43,109 nt of DNA from Paracoccus fontiphilus (GTDB lineage Bacteria > Pseudomonadota > Alphaproteobacteria > Rhodobacterales > Rhodobacteraceae), in NCBI RefSeq assembly GCF_017356265.1, contig NZ_JAFNAW010000030.1:1-43109 (forward strand), read 5' to 3'. The translations under genes were made by a program, and so were the position numbers. Below the pieces are notes generated by a model, which saw only the letters and a program-made list of their open reading frames with translations, was not told the origin of the DNA and made no database searches. This document shows positions 26,873 to 34,645 of the stretch, one piece after another; within the stretch, counting starts at the first letter, position 1; every line of letters starts with the position of its first letter.

Positions 26873-27003
26873 GGCAGCGGTCCTTGTTTACGCAAAGGCT
26901 GGACCGCTTCTGGCGCGGCCAGATGCGAATCACAAGTCAGGCAGGATTGTCCGCGTCCGGACGCCGCAAGGTCAACTCTACCTATGAGTGAAATCTTTTT
27001 CTT

Positions 27004-27118
27004 GAAAATTCCTGCAAGGCGATAAGGCCGGATAATCATCACATCCGTTTGTGAAACAATGGTTAATTCTTGATCCTTTGCTTGCTGCGCCTGCGCAATA
27101 TCCATAAAGCTTTATATG
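27004..27118 (+). promoter_or_regulatory. Upstream module of VPLPA-CTERM gene 1
   Basis: It contains GAAAATTCC (27004-27012), GGTTAA (27061-27066) and TAAAGCTTTATATG (27105-27118), with TTATAT a candidate -10. The same three elements occur in the same order before the second VPLPA-CTERM gene, with the GGTTAA to TTTATATG distance almost identical (50 against 49 bases). No good -35 hexamer is visible, which would fit an activator-dependent promoter. Confidence 0.55.
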
Positions 27119-27158
27119 TCTCGGTTCTTGCCGGGTATGTTTTTTGACAGGGTGACCA

Positions 27159-27731
27159 ATGAACGTTTTCAAGACAATCGCCGCAGCTTCGGTTCTGGCA
27201 ATGGCCGCCAGCGGCGTTGCGAATGCCGCCGTCTATTATGCAGACAAGGTCGTGGCCTTCGAGGGGGGACCTCAGACCGGAAGCCGCAGCATCAAGGAAA
27301 ATGCTCTCGGCAGCCCCGACGGCAAGTTCTATTCACTGGGTCTGGGCGGTTCGCTGACCTTGGGCTTCAAGGATGCGCCCTTCCACACTGCCGACGTCTC
27401 GGTCTTCGAGATCACCTTTGGCGGCGGCTTGGGCAGCGGTCACCGCGAAGCGGCCGACATTTATGCCGTGGACTCGAAGTCGAACACTCAGTGGTTCCTC
27501 GGCACCCTTGACAATGTCAGCGGCAACAACACCGTTCGCGGTTCGGCCGGATCGTTCGACCAGATCCGCCTTGTGGACGTGTCCAAGTCTTTCTTCGAAG
27601 GCACCCGGAGCGACGACGGCTTCGACGTGGACAGCGTCGCCATCGCCCCGGTCCCGGTTCCGGCCGCCGGCATGCTGCTGCTGGCAGGCCTGGGCGGCTT
27701 TGCCGCGCTGCGCCGCCGCAAGACGGCCTGA
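27159..27731 (+). CDS. VPLPA-CTERM exosortase substrate 1
   Basis: 190 residues. An N-terminal signal peptide (FKTIAAASVLAMAASGVANA) is followed by a secreted middle with SPDGKFYSLGLGGSLTLGF, DVSVFEITFGGG and SFDQIRLVDVSKSFF. The C-terminus is a sorting tail: the VPVPAAG motif, the hydrophobic MLLLAGLGGFAAL and the basic RRRKTA. This tripartite tail is the VPLPA-CTERM signal recognised by XrtD exosortases. The core looks like a compact beta-sandwich, possibly carbohydrate-binding, but no named domain is certain. It is a paralogue of the next gene and has its own promoter module and terminator. Likely fate: export, processing by the exosortase encoded 1.1 kb downstream, and surface or matrix attachment. 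Confidence 0.85.
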   Translation: MNVFKTIAAASVLAMAASGVANAAVYYADKVVAFEGGPQTGSRSIKENALGSPDGKFYSLGLGGSLTLGFKDAPFHTADVSVFEITFGGGLGSGHREAADIYAVDSKSNTQWFLGTLDNVSGNNTVRGSAGSFDQIRLVDVSKSFFEGTRSDDGFDVDSVAIAPVPVPAAGMLLLAGLGGFAALRRRKTA

Positions 27732-27760
27732 GCCGGTTCAATCCGACGATCAAGACCTGC

Positions 27761-27788
27761 AAGGCCCGCCCGTCAAGGCGGGCCTTTT
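27761..27788 (+). terminator. Intrinsic terminator after VPLPA-CTERM gene 1
   Basis: AAGGCCCGCC (27761-27770) pairs with GGCGGGCCTT (27777-27786), followed by a short T run. The stem sequence is nearly the same as in the terminator after the second paralogue. Confidence 0.85.
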
Positions 27789-27921
27789 CCTGTTGCCGGC
27801 ACAGCCGTATCTCGAATCAAGAACCTGGCCAGGAACGGGCTGCATTTCGGTCTGTCCAAGAAATTTCTCCCTGAGGGAGAACCGCTAAGAAGCATCTTTC
27901 GCCACACGAGATCTCTTTCCG

Positions 27922-28007
27922 GAAAATTCCATTAAAACCTGGAAAAGATTGGTTAACGGATTTCAATTTCTTGTTTGTTTCGTTCAAAATCTGTAAAGGT
28001 TTATATG
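27922..28007 (+). promoter_or_regulatory. Upstream module of VPLPA-CTERM gene 2
   Basis: It contains GAAAATTCC (27922-27930), GGTTAA (27951-27956) and TAAAGGTTTATATG (27994-28007), matching the module in front of the first paralogue. The TTCGG after the TATAT box and CAGG close to the start codon are also shared. Confidence 0.55.
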
Positions 28008-28045
28008 CTTCGGCGCTGCCGAATAGTGTTCCAGACAGGTGATTA

Positions 28046-28648
28046 ATGCACGTTTTCAAGTCTCTCGTGGCCGCTGCGGCCTTGGTCGTGACCGCCGGCG
28101 CCGTTCAGGCAGCAACCTATAACGCAACCAGCTATTCCGACGTGGTCCCAGGAACCTGCACCTTTGCAGGAACCAAGGACAAGGCGAAATGCGAGGCCAA
28201 TGATCGCAAGAACCTCGCCAACCTGATCGACGGCAACAAGAACACCTTCTACTCGCTGGGTCTGGGCGGTTCGGTGACCCTGGGCTTCGGCACCGATTTC
28301 AGGGCCGGCGACGTTTCGGTCTACGAGATCACCTTTACCCGTCCGACCTCGATCGACAAGAACTACGAGGCCTTCGAACTGGTCGCCCTTGATGCCAACA
28401 AGAACGCGACCGGCTTTTCGAAGGTGATCACCAACGAAAACGGCTTCGCAAGCTTCCGGATCGACAGCGGCTTCACCTATCTGAAGCTGGTGGACGTGAC
28501 CAAGGAGCAGTTTGCCAACACCTCGAGCTATGACGGCGCGGACATCGGCATGGTGTCGATCGCCGCCGTTCCGGTTCCGGCCGCCGGTGTGCTGCTGCTG
28601 GCGGGCCTGGGCGGCTTTGCCGCGCTGCGCCGCCGCAAGTCGGCCTGA
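28046..28648 (+). CDS. VPLPA-CTERM exosortase substrate 2
   Basis: 200 residues with the same architecture as the preceding paralogue: a signal peptide (LVAAAALVVTAGAVQA), a core with NLIDGNKNTFYSLGLGG, SVTLGFGTDFRAGDVSVYEI and FTYLKLVDVTKEQF, and the tail VPVPAAG, VLLLAGLGGFAAL and RRRKSA. FYSLGLGGS and the sorting tail are almost identical between the two copies, while the rest has diverged, so the duplication is not recent. A Cys pair (GTCTFAG, KAKCEAND) is present here but not in copy 1. The core pattern (NLIDGNKNTFYS) resembles the start of discoidin-like domains, but this is only suggestive. Confidence 0.85.
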   Translation: MHVFKSLVAAAALVVTAGAVQAATYNATSYSDVVPGTCTFAGTKDKAKCEANDRKNLANLIDGNKNTFYSLGLGGSVTLGFGTDFRAGDVSVYEITFTRPTSIDKNYEAFELVALDANKNATGFSKVITNENGFASFRIDSGFTYLKLVDVTKEQFANTSSYDGADIGMVSIAAVPVPAAGVLLLAGLGGFAALRRRKSA

Positions 28649-28666
28649 TCGACTGTGAAGGAATGC

Positions 28667-28695
28667 AAGGCCCGCCCGTCCGGGGCGGGCCTTTT
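28667..28695 (+). terminator. Intrinsic terminator after VPLPA-CTERM gene 2
   Basis: AAGGCCCGCCC (28667-28677) pairs with GGGCGGGCCTT (28683-28693), followed by TT. It separates the substrate gene from the exosortase gene. Confidence 0.85.
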
Positions 28696-28833
28696 GCTGC
28701 CTGCCGGCATGGCCCCCGGAAATTTGACCAACTTGTCTGCATGGACAACATGAAACCTTCACCCCGACAGGGTAAGGTCACGCCCAAGAGAGTCGGCCTC
28801 TCTCTTTTGCCGGTTTGAAAAGGTTATTGGTTC

Positions 28834-30432
28834 ATGGCTTCCAGCGAAGATATCGTATCCCTCGGGGACCGGTCGTCCTTCAACGCAGCGGGGATCTTCC
28901 TGCTGGCCCTGGCGACGGTCGCGGCAGGCTGGTTCTTCATCGACGGGCTGGATGCCCTTCTTCTGGCCTGGCAGACGCCGGAATACAGCCATGGCCCGCT
29001 GATCCCGGTGCTGTCGGCGCTGATGTTCCTGCGCGAGCTGAAGCAGTATCCTCCGCAGGATGGCCCGGTTCCGGATCGCTGGCCGGGCGTCGCCGTCATC
29101 GCCCTGGCCTTCCTGTTCGGCGCCGTGGGCAAGCTGTCGCAGGTGGACGACATCGTGGCCTATGCCATGATCGTCTGGGTGGCGGGGATCATCCTTATCA
29201 CGATGGGATGGTCGCGGGGCAGGCATTTCTGGCCCTCGGTCCTGCACCTCGTCTACATGCTGCCGCTGCCCGGCGTCCTTTACTACAAGGTGTCCACCGG
29301 GCTGCAGATGATCTCGTCCGAGATCGGGGTCGGCATCCTGAAGCTGTTGTCGGTCCCGGTCTTCCTGGAAGGCAACATCATCGACTTGGGCGTGATGCGC
29401 CTGCACGTGGCCGAAGCCTGTTCGGGCCTGCGCTACCTGTTCCCGATCATGTCGTTTTCCTACATCTTCGCGGTGCTCTACCAGGGTCCGAAATGGCACA
29501 AGGCGGTGCTGCTGCTGGCGGCAGTGCCGATCACCGTCTTCATGAACTCGGTCCGCATCGCCACCGCCGGGATCATCGCCAATGTCTACGGGATCGAGTG
29601 GCTGGAGGGATTCACCCATTTCTTCGAGGGATGGGTGATCTTCATCATCTGCATCGTGCTGCTGTTCGGCCTGGCGCGGCTGATGCTGCTGTTTCATCCG
29701 GGCCGACCCCGGCTGGCGGATGCCCTTGACCTGGATACCTCGGGGCTGCTGGCGCAGGCGTCCCGGATCCGGCTGGTCCGGCCCTCGGCCGCGATGGTGG
29801 CGGCCGCGGGCCTGGGCCTTGCCGCGCTGGCGGCCTGGCAGATGGTGCCCGAGAACCGCAGCATCCCGGCCCAGCGCAGCGCCTTTGCCATGTTCCCCAC
29901 GCAACTGGGCGACTGGCAGCAGCGCGGCCCCGAGGAACGGCTGACCCCCGATGTCGCCAGGACCCTGGGCGCGGACGATTATCGCCAGGTGACCATGACG
30001 CATGACGCAGCAACGCCCCCGGTCGGGTTGTTCATGGCCTTTTACAACGACCAGTCGAAGGGCGGCGTCCATTCGCCCGAGATCTGCCTGCCCGCCTCGG
30101 GATGGGAGATCGCCAAGCTGGAGCGCGTGGACATCGCCCCCCGCCTTGGCACCGAGGGATCGTTTCCCCTGAACCGCGCCATCATCCAGAAGGGCGAGGC
30201 CCGGATGATGGTCTTCTACTGGTTCCAGCAGGGCGAACGCCGGGTGGCCTGGGACTTTGCCGCCAAGTTCTATCTTCTGGCCGACGGCATCCGCACCGGC
30301 CAGACCGACGGAGGCATCGTCCGCCTGACCACCATGATGAATGCCGGTGAATCCGAGGATGCCGCCGAAGCCCGCCTGCTGGACATGACCCGCGCGGTGA
30401 TCGACCCCCTGCCCCGCTTCATTCCCCAATAA
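28834..30432 (+). CDS. xrtD: XrtD-type VPLPA-CTERM exosortase with fused EpsI domain
   Basis: 532 residues. The N-terminal two thirds are a polytopic exosortase with the transpeptidase-like triad in expected order: HVAEACSGLRYLFP (Cys196), FMNSVRIATA (Arg241) and EGFTHFFEGW (His262). About eight membrane segments surround these sites. After a last membrane segment (about 320-336) comes a periplasmic EpsI domain with FPTQLGDWQ and HSPEICLPASGWEI. The exosortase-EpsI fusion is the architecture of XrtD, which recognises VPLPA-CTERM tails. Two such substrates lie directly upstream. It should cleave their tails at the membrane and perhaps attach them to a cell-surface acceptor (family inference). 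All catalytic residues are present. Confidence 0.92.
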   Translation: MASSEDIVSLGDRSSFNAAGIFLLALATVAAGWFFIDGLDALLLAWQTPEYSHGPLIPVLSALMFLRELKQYPPQDGPVPDRWPGVAVIALAFLFGAVGKLSQVDDIVAYAMIVWVAGIILITMGWSRGRHFWPSVLHLVYMLPLPGVLYYKVSTGLQMISSEIGVGILKLLSVPVFLEGNIIDLGVMRLHVAEACSGLRYLFPIMSFSYIFAVLYQGPKWHKAVLLLAAVPITVFMNSVRIATAGIIANVYGIEWLEGFTHFFEGWVIFIICIVLLFGLARLMLLFHPGRPRLADALDLDTSGLLAQASRIRLVRPSAAMVAAAGLGLAALAAWQMVPENRSIPAQRSAFAMFPTQLGDWQQRGPEERLTPDVARTLGADDYRQVTMTHDAATPPVGLFMAFYNDQSKGGVHSPEICLPASGWEIAKLERVDIAPRLGTEGSFPLNRAIIQKGEARMMVFYWFQQGERRVAWDFAAKFYLLADGIRTGQTDGGIVRLTTMMNAGESEDAAEARLLDMTRAVIDPLPRFIPQ

Positions 30433-30452
30433 GCGGGCATCCGCCCCCACCG

Positions 30453-30486
30453 AAAGGGCCGCCCCTGCTTGGGGCTGGGTCCTTCC
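30453..30486. terminator. Possible bidirectional terminator
   Basis: An imperfect hairpin centred on GCCCC (30461-30465) and GGGGC (30471-30475), with partial AAGG/CCTT extension, lies between the convergent exosortase and VirK/YbjX genes. The stem is interrupted, so confidence is low. Confidence 0.35.
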
Positions 30487-30511
30487 GGCTTGCCGGGTCG
30501 GGCCTGGGGCT

Positions 30512-31456
30512 TCATCTGTCCGCGAAGACAACCGGGCGGGTTTCGGCCAGCCTTTCGGGGATCTCTGCCTCCAGCCGGTCGAGAAAGCCGTAGCGGCGGC
30601 GATAAAGCGAACGCTTGTTGGGCTTGACCTCGTCCTCGTTGCGGCGATCGGGGGCAAGGGGAAGCCGGTAGAAGCATTCATCCTCGACCGCGCCGCCGCG
30701 GTCCTGCCAGATCGCGTCATAATCCTGTGGCGCGATGGTCTTTCCGCCGAAAAAGCCGTGGCGGTGATGGCGCTGGCTGTCCCGGACGCCCAGCAACCGC
30801 CGGACCTGCCAATGCCGGCAAAGAATGCGGCAGATCTCGATCAGCAGGTCGCGCGGGCGCATTCCGTGGGCTGCCTTGGTCAGGTCGCGATAAAGCGCCA
30901 GCGCCTCGTCGGTGTTGCGGCCCTGGATGGAACCGATCAGGCAGTCGATGCCGTCGGCCGGGTGGTCCCCCAGGGAAAAGGCCAGCGAGTAGGCGCGGAA
31001 ATCCTCGACAAAGAGGTTCAGGGTCAACCCGCCCTCGCGGATGAACCATTGCGGCTGGTCCATCACGATCCGCAGCCCGGGATGGATGTCGGAAAGATCC
31101 AGAAGCACCAGCCGTTCGGTCACCGAAAACGGAAAGGGCGGTCCCAGAAGATCGATGATCTGGTAATGCCGGCTCAGTCGCGCCAGGCGTTCGGATACGT
31201 CCCAGGATGCGCAAAGATAGGGCCAGACAAGCAGGCCAAGGGCGGAAGCAGGCCTTTCCTGCAGGATCCGGCGCAATGCCGGAGATGTCGTTCGCGCAAG
31301 GTCCGAAAGCTGCCTGCGGTGCCCGCAAGCCGAAGCCAGCACCCGCAGCCGCATCTTGACCGCCCCCAGGCTGCTGCCGGACGCAATGCCAGGCATGGCC
31401 CTTTTCAGAAGCCCAAGCGTGTCACCCGCCATGTTCCCTCGTTCCCGCCCGGCCAT
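30512..31456 (-). CDS. VirK/YbjX family (DUF535) protein
   Basis: 314 residues with the family pattern FSVTERLVLLDLSDIHPG, MDQPQWFIREGGLTLNLFV, DCLIGSIQGRN and DLTKAAHGMRPRDLLIEICR, and a basic C-terminus. The VirK/YbjX family is widespread and implicated in surface or outer-membrane resistance phenotypes, but its biochemical role is unsettled. There is no signal peptide or clear membrane segment. A second ATG at 31432 (MAGDTLGLL) is an alternative start. It follows the GT2 gene at 32550 in the same direction after about 125 bases, and is convergent with the exosortase gene. Confidence 0.8.
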   Translation of the reverse strand: MAGRERGNMAGDTLGLLKRAMPGIASGSSLGAVKMRLRVLASACGHRRQLSDLARTTSPALRRILQERPASALGLLVWPYLCASWDVSERLARLSRHYQIIDLLGPPFPFSVTERLVLLDLSDIHPGLRIVMDQPQWFIREGGLTLNLFVEDFRAYSLAFSLGDHPADGIDCLIGSIQGRNTDEALALYRDLTKAAHGMRPRDLLIEICRILCRHWQVRRLLGVRDSQRHHRHGFFGGKTIAPQDYDAIWQDRGGAVEDECFYRLPLAPDRRNEDEVKPNKRSLYRRRYGFLDRLEAEIPERLAETRPVVFADR

Positions 31457-31581
31457 AACCCCTGCTTTTCAGGAGTCATGTCGTGTCTGGTTTCAATTCC
31501 CGCTTGTGCATGCCTCGACGCAACAGGCTTTTTCGTCAACCCCCTGCATTGATCGCGACCCTTGCCCTGCCCGGCAGGTCC

Positions 31582-32550
31582 TCACGGGCGGGGGCCAAGC
31601 AGCAGCGGGCGCATCACCAGCCTGGTGAAGTCGCCGAAGAACCTTTCGGGCGCATGCCGTTCCTGGCCGCGCAATGCCGCCAAGGGAACGTTGAGCGCCG
31701 CGCCCCCCATCCAGGCCAGTCCCGAAATGATGGTTCTCACGCGGCCTTGCGTCTTGAGGTGGTAAAGTCGCCAGGAATCGTACCAGTAGGCGGGACGGGG
31801 CTTGCGACGGGATCGGCCGACGCCCGTTGCGGCCCCTTCCGCATGCAGGACCTTGGCCGCGGGGACATGAAGGATGTCATGCCCCGACTTGCGCATTCGA
31901 AACATCAGTTCGACTTCCTCGTAGTAAAGGAAGAAGTCGGGATCGAAGCCTTGCAACTGCTCCAGCACCGAAAGGCGCATCATCACCGCGGCGCCGGACA
32001 CCCAATCGACAGGTCCTTCGGGAAGATCGGGGGGAAGGGGCACGATCCAGCGCGCGAAGAAGCGGCTGACAGGACCGAGGTTCACGGCCTGGGCAAACTC
32101 GCTCTGCGCCGAGGGAAAGCGGAAGGCGGCCGTGACGGGGCGCCCCGAGGGCAGCGCGATCGCCGCCCCCGCCGCGGCGGCCTGCGGGGCGGCGTCCAGG
32201 CGATCGGCCAGAATGGCTATCGCTTCGTTCTGCAGCCCCGCATCGGGGTTCAGAAGGAAGACGTAATCGGGCGGCGAGGATCTGCCGGCCAAGGCGCGCA
32301 GGACCAGATTGTTGCCGCGCCCGAAGCCGTGGTTTTCCGTTTCAAGCCACAGCCGGACCCGGTTTCCCCAGTTCCGCGCCTCGTGGGCTTCGGACAGGAC
32401 GGCCGCGTCGTCGCCGGGCGACGCGTTGTCGAGAAGATGGACCTCGACCGGGTAGCCGCCGTGCTGCCGTGCCAGAACGCTGTCCACAGCGGCAATGGCC
32501 AGATCGGCGGTGCCATAGTTGATGATGATGACAGCGATGCGGGAGGACAT
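31582..32550 (-). CDS. GT2-family glycosyltransferase (rhamnosyltransferase-like)
   Basis: 322 residues: IAVIIINYGTADLAIAAVDS, HLLDNASPGDD, ENHGFGRGNNLVLRAL, then YVFLLNPDAGLQ (DxD position) and VDWVSGAAVMMRLSVLEQLQ, FDPDFFLYYEEVELMFRMR. This is the pattern of GT2 rhamnosyltransferase-like enzymes (WbbL-type). It probably adds a sugar to the lipid-linked oligosaccharide. The gene lies between repA and its adjoining membrane-protein gene on one side and the VirK/YbjX gene on the other, all leftward, so it may be read from the repA region. Confidence 0.9.
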   Translation of the reverse strand: MSSRIAVIIINYGTADLAIAAVDSVLARQHGGYPVEVHLLDNASPGDDAAVLSEAHEARNWGNRVRLWLETENHGFGRGNNLVLRALAGRSSPPDYVFLLNPDAGLQNEAIAILADRLDAAPQAAAAGAAIALPSGRPVTAAFRFPSAQSEFAQAVNLGPVSRFFARWIVPLPPDLPEGPVDWVSGAAVMMRLSVLEQLQGFDPDFFLYYEEVELMFRMRKSGHDILHVPAAKVLHAEGAATGVGRSRRKPRPAYWYDSWRLYHLKTQGRVRTIISGLAWMGGAALNVPLAALRGQERHAPERFFGDFTRLVMRPLLLGPRP

Positions 32551-32592
32551 GGCCGGGATTTACAGGACAGGCGGGAACAAGACAAACGGCAT

Positions 32593-33159
32593 TCAACGCC
32601 CCCCGGACCGGAGAAGCCGGACGGCACCCAGCGAGATCAGCACGGGTCCGATCCATTCCAGGGCGGTATTGGCGCGCAACCCCAGAACCGGCAGGCCCAG
32701 CAGCCGGTCCGCATGGTGAAAGCCTATCGCCCGCATGAGAACAAAGGCGCAGACGAAGACCAGCCCGAAGATGGGCAGGAGATTGCGCGACAGACTGCCC
32801 CGGAGAAGCTTGCGCAGGATCACCAGAAACAGCAGGGCAAGCACGGCCAGTCCCACCAGGAACCCTATCTGCACCGGGCGTCGCCGGTCGTACCAGCCCT
32901 GGGCCTGCGCCAGGCAGCGCCCTGCCGCCGTCAGAGCCGATTGCAGGTCAAGCTGCTTGTTGACCGCTAGGGCGGCCATGATCAGGGCGGTGATCAGCCA
33001 GAAGGTTCGCTCGCGCCCCTGGGTGGCCGCCGGGCGCGTCCGGCTGGCGGCGGCCAGAGCCAAGCCCATGGTTGCCAGATAGACCAGAACGGTCGCCCAT
33101 CCCTGCCAAGTCGGATCGCCGATCACCGGCTGCCAACGCGTCAGCACGCATCCGATCAT
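32593..33159 (-). CDS. Small polytopic membrane protein, function unknown
   Basis: 188 residues with about five hydrophobic segments: WATVLVYLATMGLALAAAS, FWLITALIMAALAVNKQLD, VQIGFLVGLAVLALLFLVIL, LLPIFGLVFVCAFVLMRAIG and the C-terminal LEWIGPVLISLGAVRLL. Short polar motifs NKQLDLQ and GFHHADRLLG lie at membrane edges. I do not recognise a named family. Proteins of this type occur beside polysaccharide genes in alphaproteobacteria. Its ATG directly follows the stop codon of repA with no spacer, so translation is probably coupled, an unusual partner for an initiator gene. Confidence 0.65.
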   Translation of the reverse strand: MIGCVLTRWQPVIGDPTWQGWATVLVYLATMGLALAAASRTRPAATQGRERTFWLITALIMAALAVNKQLDLQSALTAAGRCLAQAQGWYDRRRPVQIGFLVGLAVLALLFLVILRKLLRGSLSRNLLPIFGLVFVCAFVLMRAIGFHHADRLLGLPVLGLRANTALEWIGPVLISLGAVRLLRSGGR

Positions 33160-34119
33160 TCAGGTGCCTCTTGTCCTGACCCAGCCCAGGAACGCTCGAT
33201 CGGCGCTGCGCAGCCGGGGACGGCCGGTCGTGGCCCACCAGGCGCGCCATTCGGCCTGAAGCGCATGGACATCGTCGCCGGGAATCAGAGCGCGGGCCTG
33301 GTCCAGCGTCTCGGGGCGCAGATGCGGGCCTTCGCCGGGTTCGATGACCGCCGCGCGAGGGGCCACGCGCAGGATGTCGCCCGGCTCCTCGGAAAGGACG
33401 TAATCGGGCAGCCGGTTCTCGCGGATCATCTCGCGCAGCATGGCGCGGAAAACCCGGACGGGACTCGTGGATCCGGTCTTCTTGGCCAGAGTGGCGACCG
33501 AGACGCTCCATTCCGCCTGCCTTCCGCAATGCTTGCGGGCCAGTTCATAGATCCGCCGCTCCAGCGGCTTTCGCATGCGAAAATAGTCCCGGCTCAGCGT
33601 CAGGACGGATCGGGACAGCACCGCATTGAACAGCCATTCCGACAAGGTGACGGCGACGGCAACCATCCGGCCGCCACGGGTCTTCCGGACGATCTCCCAG
33701 CTTTCGATCAGCCCGAAGCCCGAGGTGATCTCGTGGTCGCCGGTGACGATGTTGGTGGTGATGCGGGTGCCGGCCAGACGCTCAAAGGCGTCGCGCAGCC
33801 GCTTGTAGCCATCGCCCGAGGTTTCGCGGTTGGTGGCCTGCAACAGGTCGCGCGCGGTCAGGGTCAGCTTGCGCGACACGGCGCGACCGACGTTCAGCGC
33901 GGCCATCAGCTGGCTGATGCAGAAGATCAGGATGTCGGCATCGAAGATCGTGGCCCGGCCCTTGACGCTGGGCGTCACCGTCAGCGTGGTGCCGTTGTGG
34001 TCATAGCTGACCACGCGCCGGTCGGGCCGGGTGGAAAGCGAGAAGATCGGATGCTCCATGGAGGCAAGGTCGTGCTTGGGCACTGCCGCGAAGAAATCGC
34101 AGACAAAGAAGTCCTGCAT
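33160..34119 (-). CDS. repA: RPA-family plasmid replication initiator
   Basis: The preferred start is ATG 34119 (MQDFFVCDFFAAVPKHDLAS), since GAGG lies eight bases upstream and the sequence matches the usual family start; a GTG at 34164 would add 15 residues. About 319 residues: MEHPIFSLSTRPDRRVVSYD, PSVKGRATIFDADILIFCIS, then winged-helix-like blocks including RKLTLTARDLLQATNRETSG and LERRIYELARKHCGRQAEW. This is the RPA (plasmid replication initiator) family common on rhodobacterial and other alphaproteobacterial plasmids, sometimes grouped as DnaA-like replicases. It should bind the iterons found 220-280 bases upstream of its start and open the origin. A parS-like palindrome lies inside the coding sequence at 33569-33582. 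Confidence 0.9.
   Translation of the reverse strand: MQDFFVCDFFAAVPKHDLASMEHPIFSLSTRPDRRVVSYDHNGTTLTVTPSVKGRATIFDADILIFCISQLMAALNVGRAVSRKLTLTARDLLQATNRETSGDGYKRLRDAFERLAGTRITTNIVTGDHEITSGFGLIESWEIVRKTRGGRMVAVAVTLSEWLFNAVLSRSVLTLSRDYFRMRKPLERRIYELARKHCGRQAEWSVSVATLAKKTGSTSPVRVFRAMLREMIRENRLPDYVLSEEPGDILRVAPRAAVIEPGEGPHLRPETLDQARALIPGDDVHALQAEWRAWWATTGRPRLRSADRAFLGWVRTRGT
33569..33582. promoter_or_regulatory. parS-like palindrome inside repA
   Basis: TTTCGCATGCGAAA, a perfect 14-base palindrome, identical to the site between parA and parB and closely related to the pair after parB. Confidence 0.6.
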
Positions 34120-34287
34120 CAGGCGTGCCTCGGCCGCCGTCCCCGTGGAGGATGCTGGAACCACTTCCTGCCCTTTCCTGTCCCGCCCTGCCGGTTCGCC
34201 GGTCTTTCGGGTTGCTGCTCTCTTGCGATCCCTTCAGGCGGTTCTGAATGATCCGCCGGGTTCGTCGTTTCATTGACACCATCCTAA

Positions 34288-34445
34288 TTATCCCCATGCC
34301 GCGCGTCCAGCGAGGCTGGAGAAGAGCGCGCCGATGTTTCGGGGGATCGGAATCGCGGCAACGTGGGATCGGATTCAGATCATCGTGGGATCGGATTCAC
34401 CATGATTTTGCAACAATCAGGAAAATCATTATAAATTAATAAGTT
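34288..34445. other. Candidate replication origin: DnaA-like box, iterons, AT-rich stretch
   Basis: A near-consensus DnaA box TTATCCCCA lies at 34288-34296 (one mismatch from TTATCCACA). Three direct repeats follow: GGGGGATCGGAATC at 34341, and two perfect copies of CGTGGGATCGGATTCA at 34362-34377 and 34384-34399. Start-to-start spacing is 22 bases, two helical turns, which is typical of iterons. An AT-rich stretch (about 34400-34445) follows and could be the unwinding element. The region is between divergent repA and parA. Confidence 0.7.
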
Positions 34446-34645
34446 AGTGTCATGTGTTGGGTGAGGGCGCAGGCTTAACTATAAGCTAACGCCATCTAAC
34501 AAAGAGGAGGATGGCAGAAGCGCAACAGGAGGAACTTGTGGAAAGACAGGTTTTGCTTAGAAAACAGCAGAAAGGTTGCGAAATCCCTCGCGTGTAGCGC
34601 GTTTTTGGGTATGATCTGAAAAAAACGTTACATGAGGGCAGAGCA
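34446..34645. promoter_or_regulatory. Leader region upstream of parA
   Basis: No solid gene is seen. A short frame of 28 codons starts at ATG 34511 directly after GAGGAGG and ends at 34597; it may be a leader peptide or chance. TATGATCT near 34608-34615 could be a -10 element for parA. Nothing else is recognised. Confidence 0.3.

Noticed and set aside
28759..30720. A 653-codon minus-strand frame over the exosortase gene
   Set aside because: The exosortase with its intact catalytic triad is on the plus strand; the complement is low-complexity.
31483..32970. A 495-codon plus-strand frame over the rhamnosyltransferase-like gene
   Set aside because: The minus strand holds a clear GT2 enzyme; the forward frame is an artefact of composition.
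34511..34597. A 28-codon frame (MAEAQQEELVERQ...) upstream of parA
   Set aside because: The GAGGAGG touches the ATG, too close for normal initiation, and the peptide has no known relatives. It is kept only as a possible leader and not called as a gene.
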